Source: Psychrobacter sp. UBA3480
Lineage (GTDB): Bacteria > Pseudomonadota > Gammaproteobacteria > Pseudomonadales > Moraxellaceae
Length of the DNA stretch: 64,000 nt
Assembly (NCBI RefSeq): GCF_002377945.1
Contig: NZ_DFQV01000020.1
Coordinates: 362,930 to 426,929, forward strand
Reading direction: 5' to 3'
The notes beneath the pieces were generated by a model. That model saw only the letters and a program-made list of their open reading frames with translations. It was not told the origin of the DNA and did no database searches. The translations under genes were made by a program, and so were the position numbers. Positions 1 through 8,431 of this stretch are shown here, one piece after another. Numbering within the stretch: the stretch's first letter is position 1; each line of letters begins with the position of its first letter.

Positions 1-1613
1 CTGAGATTGGAACGCCAAATTTTGGTATTGATGCACCATGGTTAGTCAATACAGATTATCAGTATGATTTTCCAAATAAACGAGTATCTATCGATACTAG
101 TGGTAACAAAGGTGTATTTGCTTATGGCGGCTTAAGAATGGGGGGCGAGGCTTTTTATGGCATAGATCTTGGCAATATAGACAGTCCAAAGATGTTGTTC
201 TCTATTACGCCTTCGACTGCAGGATTTAGCCGCATGGGGCAAATATGGGCAAAACCGACCAAAGCAAAAATTAAAACCAGTAGCTCAGATACAGGGACTG
301 ATGTTCTAGTATTTGGTGGTGGTTATGATACATGTTATGAGAATGAAAGCTTTCAGGTTGGTATCGTAGATTCGTTGTTAGGTGGCTGTTCTGCAAAAAC
401 CTCAGCTAAAGGTAACGCGGTCTACATTATCAACGCAAAAGATGGCGCATTAATATGGTCGGCATCTAGTGATAGTGGGGCTACTAAAACAGTTACGGAC
501 ATGAAGAACAGTATTGTTGGTGGTGTTACGACTTTGGATCGTGATAATGACGGTTTTATGGACCATATCTACTTTGCAGATTTGGGTGGTCAGGTGTTTC
601 GTGCGGACTTTACCAATGCTGGTTTCGTCAAGCCAGTAACATCAGGCACAGCATCTCCTGAATCAAAATTTAGTAATACTCGAGTAACACGCGTGCTTAA
701 AAGCACTCATGCGACAACGGTAAGTCAAAAGTATGCTTATCGTTTTTATGAACGTCCAGTAGTTAGCTTCTACCGTAATTCAACCACAAATACATTATTT
801 GCACTGGTCAACGTGATTTCAGGCGATCGCAGCTCACCATTATCTAAAATACGTAATACCACTGCATATGCGGATCGACTTTATGGAATTATAGATAGCG
901 ATGTTACCAAAGCCAATGAAGTATTTTATGCTAGCAACTTTACGACAGCTAGTAACATTAATGGTCAAAAAGTCGTTGATCTAGCGGACAGCAATTTGGT
1001 TCAGTTACCGACGGCGATAGGAACTGGGTCAACAGCTGGCTATAGTTTAGCCCAAAAGAATAATGTCATTAGTACAATGCAATCAGGTGTTCAGCGAGGC
1101 TGGTACTATCCATTAACACGCTTCGATGGCTACGACAATGTCAGATATACAAAAGGTATTGGTAAGTCTGAAGTTATCGACAACTTCTTGTACACCACAG
1201 TCTATAACCCAGATATGAGTTACGGTCCTACAGATTCATGCACTGCTAAAATTGTAGGTGGATCAGAGCGACAGTTGTATTGTCTACCTTATGGTATCTG
1301 TTTAGATGATACTTCTAAGAACGGTACTGGTGGATTCGTTAGAGCAGGACAGGGAATTCAGGAGCTAACTCTAGGCCCACGTAGTTCAACGCTTACAAAC
1401 CAACGTCTACTTATCGGTACACAGACATTAGCAGAGCGCCAGACTGACAGAGTAAGTTTTGGTTCTGATAGCAATAAGAGTGGTAATAGCTTAATAGATG
1501 AAGCACAAGGTCTGACGAATGCTGATCAGATATTGGGTAACGGTACAGCGCCCGAATTGATATTTCATGAGCGTTTCATTCTACAACCAAAAACGTGGTA
1601 TGAAGTAGACTAA
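1..1613 (+). CDS. pilY1: PilY1-like type IV pilus tip adhesin, C-terminal part (5' truncated by window)
   Basis: PilY1 is a large pilus-associated, calcium-binding protein that caps or primes type IV pili and affects adhesion and retraction. The reading frame is open from base 3, so the gene begins upstream of the window; an internal Met at 138 is not the start. The visible part has the beta-propeller signature YGGLRMGGEAFYGIDL, typical of PilY1 C-terminal domains. Around 537-575 an acidic loop LDRDNDGFMDHIYFADLGG matches the EF-hand-like Ca2+ site of PilY1. Several cysteines near the end (CTAKI, LYCLPYGIC) may form disulfides. It is followed 12 bp later by minor pilin genes, matching the fimU-pilV-pilW-pilX-pilY1-pilE order of related bacteria. 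The assignment is family-level; the adhesin N-terminus is not visible. Confidence 0.88.
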   Translation, partial: EIGTPNFGIDAPWLVNTDYQYDFPNKRVSIDTSGNKGVFAYGGLRMGGEAFYGIDLGNIDSPKMLFSITPSTAGFSRMGQIWAKPTKAKIKTSSSDTGTDVLVFGGGYDTCYENESFQVGIVDSLLGGCSAKTSAKGNAVYIINAKDGALIWSASSDSGATKTVTDMKNSIVGGVTTLDRDNDGFMDHIYFADLGGQVFRADFTNAGFVKPVTSGTASPESKFSNTRVTRVLKSTHATTVSQKYAYRFYERPVVSFYRNSTTNTLFALVNVISGDRSSPLSKIRNTTAYADRLYGIIDSDVTKANEVFYASNFTTASNINGQKVVDLADSNLVQLPTAIGTGSTAGYSLAQKNNVISTMQSGVQRGWYYPLTRFDGYDNVRYTKGIGKSEVIDNFLYTTVYNPDMSYGPTDSCTAKIVGGSERQLYCLPYGICLDDTSKNGTGGFVRAGQGIQELTLGPRSSTLTNQRLLIGTQTLAERQTDRVSFGSDSNKSGNSLIDEAQGLTNADQILGNGTAPELIFHERFILQPKTWYEVD

Positions 1614-1625
1614 TAGGGCGAACTT

Positions 1626-2174
1626 ATGAACAGACAAATGCTCAAAAATCAGACAGGATTTACACTTATTGAGCTTATGGTTGTCGTTTTTATCGTTGCT
1701 ATTTTGGCAGCGATTGCGATACCTTCTTATAGACAGTACGCTGTGAGAAACGCTGAGTCACAAGCCCAAGCAACTATGCAGCAATTGGCAATAGAGCTTA
1801 ATCGTTGGCGAGCTAGCGCTTTAACTTATAAAGGCTTTGTACCTAGAAAGCTCGCAAGTAATGGTGATATAAGTTATGGCTATGACGCAACTGATAACAA
1901 GACTATCTATGTCCCGAGAGGTAGTAATAATACAAACTACAGCTACTTGATTACTTTAGTGGATGGCAACACAGGTAATACGCTAGCACCCGCAGTGAAT
2001 AGCTACTCTACAGCGGGTAGTTCATGGCGTATGGTAGCTACACCCAAGAGTACGGGTATTACTGAACATGCTAGCGTTATTATGACCAGTAGCACTGGCA
2101 CACAATGCAAGAGCAAAGATAGAACTATTACTGCAGCATCTACCAATTGTGGTACTGGTCAAGAAAGTTGGTAG
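1626..2174 (+). CDS. Type IV minor pilin, PilE-like
   Basis: This 182-residue class IVa prepilin has an 11-residue leader ending in Gly, followed by the mature N-terminus FTLIELMVVVFIVAILAAIA. Glu5 of the mature protein is present. PilD would cleave between Gly and Phe and methylate Phe1. The hydrophobic helix is followed by a globular domain with two cysteines near the C-terminus (TQCKS and TNCGT) that can form the usual D-loop disulfide. It lies 12 bp after pilY1, with an AGGGCG-type ribosome site before ATG 1626, so it is probably co-transcribed. Minor pilins prime pilus assembly in the inner membrane. PilE-like is the best label by position; a specific orthologue cannot be fixed by eye. 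Confidence 0.85.
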   Translation: MNRQMLKNQTGFTLIELMVVVFIVAILAAIAIPSYRQYAVRNAESQAQATMQQLAIELNRWRASALTYKGFVPRKLASNGDISYGYDATDNKTIYVPRGSNNTNYSYLITLVDGNTGNTLAPAVNSYSTAGSSWRMVATPKSTGITEHASVIMTSSTGTQCKSKDRTITAASTNCGTGQESW

Positions 2175-2235
2175 TCCTATCAAAAAACTAACTAATAGTT
2201 TCATGCATCATGACGGCGATAAGAAAGCAAATACT

Positions 2236-2685
2236 ATGATCACAAATATAAACAACGTTAAATTGAGCAATAGACGTAATAATATTAAAGGCTTTACTCT
2301 CATTGAAATAATGATAGTAGTAGCTATCATAGGTGTGCTTGCAGCCATTGCATATCCTAATTATCAAAGATACGTTATTAAAACCAAACGTACTGATATG
2401 ATGAGTGAGATGTACAATATTGCTTCTGAAATTCAAAGTCGCAAATTGGCACAGGGTGCTTATAGTAATGCCCTTCTTACAGGGTTAGGTGGTGATTATC
2501 CTAAGCAAGGCACAGCCCTTTATGCTGTTGCCATCACGCCGAATCCATTAACTGCCAAATGGGTAATTACTGCAGTGCCTAAAGCTAATACTCAGATGAG
2601 TAGCGATGGCACCTTAACTTTTAATTATCAGGGTATTAAGTGCAAGGGTAGCGTCTGTAGTACTGGAGACGACTGGAATAAATAA
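2236..2685 (+). CDS. pilE: Type IV minor pilin PilE
   Basis: A second prepilin of the minor-pilin operon. The open frame reaches back to 2149, overlapping the previous gene. I prefer ATG 2236 because it lies after that gene's stop, follows an AAGAAAG purine stretch, and gives a 19-residue leader ending NIKG before [20 protein letters not shown]. Starts at 2203 or 2149 would give leaders of 30 or 48 residues. Mature Glu5 is present. Two cysteines (IKCKG, SVCST) near the C-terminus form a likely short disulfide loop. The product is about 149 residues, normal for PilE. It is the last gene of the operon and is followed by a strong terminator. It probably helps initiate pilus assembly together with PilY1. 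Confidence 0.85.
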   Translation: MITNINNVKLSNRRNNIKGFTLIEIMIVVAIIGVLAAIAYPNYQRYVIKTKRTDMMSEMYNIASEIQSRKLAQGAYSNALLTGLGGDYPKQGTALYAVAITPNPLTAKWVITAVPKANTQMSSDGTLTFNYQGIKCKGSVCSTGDDWNK

Positions 2686-2700
2686 ATAGTCACTGAAATA

Positions 2701-2742
2701 AGAAAGGCTGACAAAAATCGTCAGCCTTTCTTACTTTTTATT
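2701..2742 (+). terminator. Rho-independent terminator after the minor pilin operon
   Basis: A perfect 12-bp inverted repeat (2701-2712 with 2720-2731) has a 7-nt loop and is followed by a T-rich tail. It separates the pilY1-pilE operon from the independently driven pilA. Confidence 0.85.
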
Positions 2743-3004
2743 ACTCATAGTGTCAAACTGACAATTTTTAGCAGCTTAAGCGTAACATTGTTGGACAATT
2801 TAAGTACATAAGACAGCGATTGTCATTTTCTTATAGCAAATTTCATTGTTTCTCAATCAAAAATCTATACTAATAGCCTTATCTGTTAATTTGGCACATA
2901 ACATGCAACACTATTAGTAAGAAACAATTTTGCTATATCATCGACAGATAAATTTTGATGACTATCAGGAATCTGTCTTCGTACTACTCCAATAAGGAAT
3001 GTTT
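2743..3004 (+). other. pilA upstream region
   Basis: The gap between pilE and pilA is AT-rich and holds the operon terminator at its left end and a sigma-54 promoter match at 2891-2907. About 85 nt of untranslated leader would lie between that promoter and the pilA start. I see no gene in it. Confidence 0.6.
2891..2907 (+). promoter_or_regulatory. Sigma-54 (RpoN) -24/-12 promoter for pilA
   Basis: The sequence TTGGCACATAACATGCA has GG at 2893-2894 and GC at 2905-2906, separated by exactly 10 bases, and the TGGCAC core of the -24 element is intact. Transcription would start near 2918. In Pseudomonas and relatives pilA is driven by RpoN with the PilS/PilR two-component system, so this fits its position. 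Seen in sequence; activity is inferred. Confidence 0.8.
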
Positions 3005-3466
3005 ATGAACACTGCTCAAAAAGGTTTTACCTTAATCGAACTAATGATCGTTGTTGCTATTATCGGTATTCTAGCTGCGATCGCTATTCCTCAGTATCAG
3101 AACTATATCGCTAAGTCACAAGTTAGTCGTGTTGTAGCTGAAACTGGCGCATTAAAAACTGCTTATGAAACTTGTTTAAACGATGGCAAAACAGCTGCTA
3201 ACGCTTGTGACCTTGGTTTCACTGGTTCAAATCTTTTCGATTTATCTGAACCAGCAGTTACCGATGCAACAAACCCGCCTGCAGTTGCTGTAACAAACGC
3301 CACTGTACTTACGTCTGACGGTACGATTGAAGGTACTTTCGCTGGTTCAGCATCGGCAGCATTAACAGATGCGGCGACTACAGTTGTTTGGTCACGTAGT
3401 GATTTGGGTACTTGGACTTGTGCGTTTGATGGTGATGATAAATATGCAGCAGCAGGTTGCCCATAA
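3005..3466 (+). CDS. pilA: Major type IV pilin PilA
   Basis: The major structural pilin, polymerised into the pilus fibre used for twitching and DNA uptake. The leader MNTAQKG is followed by [20 protein letters not shown], with Glu5 present and Gly/Phe cleavage by PilD. I choose ATG 3005, not 2999: the AAGGA ribosome site at 2994-2998 sits 6 nt before 3005 and would abut 2999. The mature protein is about 146 residues with four cysteines: a pair in YETC...ANAC and the C-terminal pair in [16 protein letters not shown], the disulfide-bounded D-region. It forms its own transcription unit with a sigma-54 promoter upstream and a terminator downstream. It resembles Moraxellaceae PilA. Confidence 0.93.
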   Translation: MNTAQKGFTLIELMIVVAIIGILAAIAIPQYQNYIAKSQVSRVVAETGALKTAYETCLNDGKTAANACDLGFTGSNLFDLSEPAVTDATNPPAVAVTNATVLTSDGTIEGTFAGSASAALTDAATTVVWSRSDLGTWTCAFDGDDKYAAAGCP

Positions 3467-3512
3467 TAGTTATTTTCTATCTTAGAGCTCTTCTAATTTA
3501 GACAGTTACAAG

Positions 3513-3540
3513 AAAGCCAAGCCTATTGCTTGGCTTTTTT
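3513..3540 (+). terminator. Rho-independent terminator of pilA
   Basis: A 10-bp perfect stem (3513-3522 with 3528-3537), 5-nt loop, ending in a run of T. It closes the single-gene pilA transcript. Confidence 0.9.
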
Positions 3541-3620
3541 GTGGCTTAATTTTAATGGTCATACGATCAGTAGTTTACCATCTACTGTAATGATGGGTAA
3601 GTGAATAATAATGTCTTTAT

Positions 3621-3664
3621 AAAACATCCTGTTAAATTAGCTAGACATTTTAACAGGATGTTTT
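3621..3664. repeat. 16-bp perfect inverted repeat between the two pilin genes
   Basis: Arms 3621-3636 and 3649-3664 are exact reverse complements with a 12-nt spacer. Both ends are A/T runs (AAAA left, TTTT right), so it could act as a terminator in either direction. It lies 20 bp before the second sigma-54 promoter. Confidence 0.8.
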
Positions 3665-3682
3665 ATATGAATTAAGAGATAA

Positions 3683-3698
3683 TGGCATAAACTGTGCA
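3683..3698 (+). promoter_or_regulatory. Sigma-54 -24/-12 promoter for the second pilin gene
   Basis: TGGCATAAACTGTGCA has GG at 3684-3685 and GC at 3696-3697 with the required 10-base gap. It matches the -24 and -12 elements slightly less well than the pilA copy (TGGCAT rather than TGGCAC). It lies 36 bp before the ATG at 3734. Confidence 0.7.
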
Positions 3699-3733
3699 CC
3701 TGTAGAGATACTACTATAAATCTGGCTACTACT

Positions 3734-4234
3734 ATGTTATTTACTAAAAATCGTCACACAGTAGATCAGTTTGGGTTTACCTTGATTGAACTGATGATAG
3801 TCGTGGCCATCATTGGCGTATTAGGAGCCATTGCAATACCACAGTATCAAATTTACATAGGTAAAACTCAGGCCACACGAGTGGTCAATGAGTTGGGACA
3901 ACTGCGTCTGACGGTGGAAGAGTGTATACAGACGGGTAGGACAATAATTGGTTTAAGTACAAGTGAATGTGATCCGCGAGCATCCGGTTCTAACCTTATA
4001 ATGGGTAGCTCGCAAGTGGGTGTGGTATTGCCTAATAATATTGGTATTGCTCAACTTAGCAACCCGCTGACACCGTCTTCTAGTATTATTGCCACTATAT
4101 CGACACAGGTGAATCCAAAACTAGCTAGAAAAAAAGTAAAATGGCTTCGCACTAGTACAGGCTCATGGAGTTGTAGTAGTAATATAGAAGCAATATATCT
4201 ACCTAATTCCTGTAGCCACAATGCTAATCTATAG
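3734..4234 (+). CDS. Second PilA-like type IV pilin (paralogue)
   Basis: A 166-residue prepilin with a 14-residue leader ending DQFG and mature start [20 protein letters not shown]; Glu5 is present. The arrangement matches the neighbouring PilA: conserved helix through IPQYQ.YI.K.Q..RVV.E, a first cysteine pair (EEC...SEC), a GSNL motif, and a C-terminal WSCSS...NSC disulfide loop. The globular surface between these points differs strongly and lacks the Ala/Thr-rich character of PilA. It has its own sigma-54 promoter match and its own terminator. It could be an alternative major pilin, an accessory pilin, or a reservoir for pilin variation; the sequence does not decide. A pilin is certain, its exact role is not. 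Confidence 0.85.
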   Translation: MLFTKNRHTVDQFGFTLIELMIVVAIIGVLGAIAIPQYQIYIGKTQATRVVNELGQLRLTVEECIQTGRTIIGLSTSECDPRASGSNLIMGSSQVGVVLPNNIGIAQLSNPLTPSSSIIATISTQVNPKLARKKVKWLRTSTGSWSCSSNIEAIYLPNSCSHNANL

Positions 4235-4272
4235 TGTGTTTGGCTAGTATAATATTTATCTTCAAAGCAAAG

Positions 4273-4312
4273 AAAACCACCTAACAGCATATCGCTATTA
4301 GGTGGTTTTTTA
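4273..4312. terminator. Bidirectional terminator between pilin and fdxA
   Basis: A 12-bp perfect stem (4273-4284 with 4298-4309) is flanked by A-rich and T-rich ends. It can end the plus-strand pilin transcript and the minus-strand fdxA transcript. Confidence 0.88.
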
Positions 4313-4345
4313 TTGGTACAATATATAGGTAATTTAAGATGAGGA

Positions 4346-4669
4346 TTACCTTTCTAAATATTGAATCTTACCTTCTACGCCGTCCCACTTTTCAGCTTCT
4401 GGCATTTGCCCTTTCATCTCAGTGATGTTTGGCCATTTTTGTGCCAGCTCTTCATTTAGCTGAGTAAACATCTCTTGGTCTTTCGGTACTTCATCTTCTG
4501 AGAAGATCGCATTGGCCGGACATTCAGGCTCGCATAGCGCGCAGTCGATGCACTCATCAGGATCGATGACTAGGAAGTTTGGGCCTTCATAAAAGCAGTC
4601 CACAGGACAGACTTCTACACAGTCGGTGTATTTGCAAAGAATGCAGTTATCTGTAACGACAAAGGTCAT
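4346..4669 (-). CDS. fdxA: 7Fe-8S ferredoxin FdxA
   Basis: A small soluble electron carrier of 107 residues. The first cluster region has C9, C12, C17 and C21 followed by Pro and C25; the second has C40-IDC43-ALC46-EPEC50-P. This is the pattern of the [3Fe-4S][4Fe-4S] Azotobacter-type ferredoxins, including the long C-terminal tail (to [10 protein letters not shown]). Full length for the family. An AGGT-type ribosome site precedes the ATG. It lies downstream of mutS on the same strand with a 206-bp gap, an arrangement also common in pseudomonads. The redox partner is not indicated by the neighbours. Confidence 0.95.
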   Translation of the reverse strand: MTFVVTDNCILCKYTDCVEVCPVDCFYEGPNFLVIDPDECIDCALCEPECPANAIFSEDEVPKDQEMFTQLNEELAQKWPNITEMKGQMPEAEKWDGVEGKIQYLER

Positions 4670-4875
4670 AGTGAGGTCTACCTGTTATTGGATTGGCTGA
4701 TATAGTCAATTCCTTTTAAAAGAGTTACTGTGTCAACCTTGCTTGAAGTATTATTTATACCTCTGCGCTCAGCTGCATTGTAATTCTTCTAAATTAAATC
4801 AACTATAAGGGCTACATAGAATAGTTGGAAAATAAAGCGTATTTTAGCGCCTTTAGTACACTTTGACAATTCCCT

Positions 4876-7800
4876 TTAATGACTAATGATTTTCTTCAGA
4901 TGATAAAGTAAATCATGCGCTTGCTTAGGTGTCAGGCTATCAGGGTCAATTATGCTCAGCTCATCTTGCAAGCTAAATAGCTGATTTTGTTTTGGATTGT
5001 TCAATGTGTCTGCCGCTTGAGTAGTATGACTCACTTCTTGATTGAGAGTAGCATCATTATAACTATCTTCCCGTTTATCCTTTACTGACTTAGCTAATTC
5101 ATTTTTATCATCAACAGTTTTTGCTTTATCTACGGCTAAATGGTCTAACTGTAAGTTGTCTGCTAGATAGCGCTTAGCATCCTCTAGCACTTGGGTGGGA
5201 ATACCAGCCATTTTTGCGACATGTAGCCCAAAGCTAGAACTCGCTGCGCCATCTTTAATTTGATGCAATAGCAATAACTGACCATCAACTTCGCTGGCTG
5301 CTACATGAACGTTACGGATATCAGCATGATGCTTGCCAGTACCATTCGTTAATTGGGTCAGCTCAAAATAGTGAGTGGCAAATAATGTCAGGCAACCAAT
5401 TTCGACTAGGTGATTGACACAGGCATGGGCAATGGCCAAACCATCAGTGGTGGCAGTACCGCGGCCGACTTCGTCCATTAATACCAGTGATTTATTGGTT
5501 GCTTGATTTAAGATATTGGCTGTCTCGATCATCTCTACCATAAAGGTCGATTTGCCACCTGCCAAGTCATCAGCTGAACCAATACGCGTAAAGATACGAT
5601 CAATGTCACCAATATGAGCACTAGCTGCTGGCACAAAGCTGCCGCAATGCGCGAGCAGTACAATCAGGGCGGTCTGGCGCATATAGGTCGATTTACCACC
5701 CATATTAGGGCCAGTAATAAGAAGCAGCCTTTCAGGATACCCATCACTACCTAGTGCACAGTCATTGGCGACAAAGTGGTTTGTACTTAGTGAATTACCG
5801 TTCCTGCTGTTGGCGTTGGTTTGATTCAATGCTGCTTCAACCACAACATGACGACCTTGACGAATATCAATGTTGGTTTGATTTTTGGCCACCGATTCGC
5901 TTTGGTCTTTTGTATGTAGCCCCATGATTGGGCGCTGCCAGTTATACGTCATGGCAAGCTGGGCCCAATTGCTTAGCACATCTAATTGGGCGATAGCCGC
6001 GCTAAGCTGTTGTAGGTCAGCCAAGTGTTGGTTTAATTGAGTGAGCAGCTCTTGATACAGCTGCTTTTCACGAGCTAATGCTAAGGACTGGGCACTTAGA
6101 TATTCTGTCTCAACTTCCTTTAGCTCATCAGTGATAAAGCGCTCGCTACTTTTAAGCGTTTGTCGACGGATAAAGTGGGCAGGGGCATTCTTTGCCTGCA
6201 TTTTGGGCAATTCAAAATAGAAGCCGCTAACTTTATTAAAGCCGACTTTTAGACTAGGTAATTGATTGTCTTGACGGGTACGCTCTAACATTTCGTCTAG
6301 CGTCGATTGAATATTGTCATGCAAGTGGGTAAGACGATCAAGCTCTTCATCGTAGCCCGCCGCTAGCATTCCTCCATCGCGGATATGCGCAGGTGGTTCA
6401 ATGACAATAGCGCGCTCGATTAATTCGGCGACGGATTGAACAGCAGGTAGTTGATCTGGCAATTGCTGCATTAGCATTGGTAGCAGGCCAGCGTCTTCAT
6501 GACTGATACCCGATGTTGTCAATAGAGTAGTCAGCTGTGCGCTACTAGCGATACCCTCGGCAAGTTTACGCAAGTCGCGGGGCTTAGCGCTCATCAGACC
6601 GATGCGACTACTAATGCGCTCAACATCACCGATGGCATGTAGCGTCTCGCGTATGCTCGTGACCAGTGTATTCTTGGTTACGCTATTTGCTAATGTTTGC
6701 TCAAGATTGTTTGGTGCATGTTCTGTATTCAATAGAGATGCTATCGCGTCCAAACGCATATTGATACGTGAATGTTGACGAAGTGGGCGCTTCATTTGCT
6801 GCACGAGTAAACGCTTGCCCATCGGAGTCTGACAGTGATTCAGCACAGATATCAAAGAAGTACCATTGCTACTAACAGGGGTAAATAGCTCAAGGTTTTG
6901 CTGGCTATTGGCATCGATAATTAGGTAGTCATCACTATACTCGACGATGAGTTGGTTGACTTGAGGCACGTGGCGCTGCTGGGTTTGGCGCGCATAGTGG
7001 ATAAGCGCAGCACAGCTGGTTTGCGCAAGTGGAGCCTCAGCAATACCTAATCCATCAAGGCGTTGAACTTCAAACTGTTGGCAAAGGGTGTCGCTGGCAT
7101 GCTCGCGATGAAAATCGTTGGCAGCGACTTCTATAATAGGGCAGTCCAAATTTTGTCGTAACCATAGTAGCCACTCTGCGTCAGTATCGCCAATACTATC
7201 GCTGAGCGCTTCACTAATGATGCATTCACTAGGCGCAAAACGCGCCAATACAGTCAGCATTTGAGTTTGCAGACCATCTATATCGTTTTTATCTGCTATT
7301 AGTGTCTGGGTAGTCAGTGTACCCGCGGCCAAATCCATCTGACTAACGGCTGCTTGTAACGTCTGGCTATTGTCTTGCGTTTTCATAGCTGCAATATCGA
7401 TGGCGACCACAGTCGGCGTATGATTAGGTGCAATCAATGCGTCATCAGTAATAGTACCTGCGGTAAGCGTTTTAACCACTTCGCGGCGCATGATGCTACC
7501 AGCGGCAGATTTGCTTTTATCTTTCTTTTGCTTGTCGCCCATCGCAGGGACATTGGACTTATTATCAGCGTTACCAGTTGTCGATTCGTCAATTTGTTCG
7601 CATACGACCACTGTCTGCCCAGCCGCAATCAAGCGTGCCATATAGCTATCGGCTGCATGGAAGGGTACACCCGCCATGGCTATCGTGTTGCCTGCTTTAT
7701 CCGTACCACGGCGCGTCAGTGTGATATCTAGTATTTGCGCCGCTCGCTTAGCATCATCAAAGAACAGCTCATAGAAATCACCCATCCGGTACAAGAGCAA

Positions 7801-7977
7801 TGCTTGTGGATAGTTGGCTTTCATGGTTAGATATTGGACCATCATCGGTGTATGGTCTGCTAGGTTATAGACGGCATCGCCTATATTTAAGCAGTCAGAG
7901 GTCTCTTGTTTTGGTAATGGTTTTTCTGATGAAGTAGGATTTGACGACTGATTTTGTCCAGATGGCTTTACGGTCAT
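4876..7977 (-). CDS. mutS: DNA mismatch repair protein MutS
   Basis: MutS recognises base mismatches and small loops and recruits MutL. The mismatch-wedge motif GDFYELF is near the N-terminus (F68 and E70 from the chosen start). The ATPase has Walker [10 protein letters not shown], the ABC-type DEVGRGT Walker B and ATHYFELT. The C-terminus [19 protein letters not shown] matches the MutS tetramerisation helix. I choose ATG 7977 (MTVKPSGQN...), giving 1033 residues; the frame extends to 8088, but that part ([10 protein letters not shown]...) is not family-like. Even so, it is about 180 residues longer than E. coli MutS, through hydrophilic inserts in domain I, before the ATPase and near the C-terminus. 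It is divergent from secA. Confidence 0.95.
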   Translation of the reverse strand: MTVKPSGQNQSSNPTSSEKPLPKQETSDCLNIGDAVYNLADHTPMMVQYLTMKANYPQALLLYRMGDFYELFFDDAKRAAQILDITLTRRGTDKAGNTIAMAGVPFHAADSYMARLIAAGQTVVVCEQIDESTTGNADNKSNVPAMGDKQKKDKSKSAAGSIMRREVVKTLTAGTITDDALIAPNHTPTVVAIDIAAMKTQDNSQTLQAAVSQMDLAAGTLTTQTLIADKNDIDGLQTQMLTVLARFAPSECIISEALSDSIGDTDAEWLLWLRQNLDCPIIEVAANDFHREHASDTLCQQFEVQRLDGLGIAEAPLAQTSCAALIHYARQTQQRHVPQVNQLIVEYSDDYLIIDANSQQNLELFTPVSSNGTSLISVLNHCQTPMGKRLLVQQMKRPLRQHSRINMRLDAIASLLNTEHAPNNLEQTLANSVTKNTLVTSIRETLHAIGDVERISSRIGLMSAKPRDLRKLAEGIASSAQLTTLLTTSGISHEDAGLLPMLMQQLPDQLPAVQSVAELIERAIVIEPPAHIRDGGMLAAGYDEELDRLTHLHDNIQSTLDEMLERTRQDNQLPSLKVGFNKVSGFYFELPKMQAKNAPAHFIRRQTLKSSERFITDELKEVETEYLSAQSLALAREKQLYQELLTQLNQHLADLQQLSAAIAQLDVLSNWAQLAMTYNWQRPIMGLHTKDQSESVAKNQTNIDIRQGRHVVVEAALNQTNANSRNGNSLSTNHFVANDCALGSDGYPERLLLITGPNMGGKSTYMRQTALIVLLAHCGSFVPAASAHIGDIDRIFTRIGSADDLAGGKSTFMVEMIETANILNQATNKSLVLMDEVGRGTATTDGLAIAHACVNHLVEIGCLTLFATHYFELTQLTNGTGKHHADIRNVHVAASEVDGQLLLLHQIKDGAASSSFGLHVAKMAGIPTQVLEDAKRYLADNLQLDHLAVDKAKTVDDKNELAKSVKDKREDSYNDATLNQEVSHTTQAADTLNNPKQNQLFSLQDELSIIDPDSLTPKQAHDLLYHLKKIISH

Positions 7978-8431
7978 GCAGAGTCTCTTATAGTACTTTA
8001 ATGGGTTGTAATGAGTATTTTGTGATAGAGATACTAAAGGGTCATTTGTCTTATATATGAGTTTGATATATAGCTTTGGCTTTATCAATATGCCAGTTAC
8101 TTATAGATAAATGGTTCCACGACAAATTTTGAGCCAAGATGCAGTGGTAGCAAACGTATAAAAATCAAAATGTGAAAAATAATAAAGTCGCTAAAAAAGC
8201 TAAGAAATTTAAGAAGGTATTCGCTATTTTAACACGTCCTACTAGGTTTTTACTGTGGCAAATATCTACTCGCTGCCCTTGTATCCATCAGCGTCATAAC
8301 CATATATAATGACGGCACACTTAATTGGGCGATACTAAATTAGGTAGTACTTAGTCGGGTGATGACAAGGCAGAGAGCTAAGCTTTGGCTAATGCGCACT
8401 AATTATCGAATATTCCATAGGTCAAAAAATT
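7978..8431. other. Divergent mutS/secA intergenic region
   Basis: A 454-bp AT-rich region that must hold the promoters of both mutS (minus) and secA (plus). I see no convincing small gene, secM-like arrest ORF, or strong stem-loop. Confidence 0.4.

Noticed and set aside
7375..7731. 118-codon plus-strand frame inside mutS
   Set aside because: Antisense to a strongly supported coding region; no family features or ribosome site.
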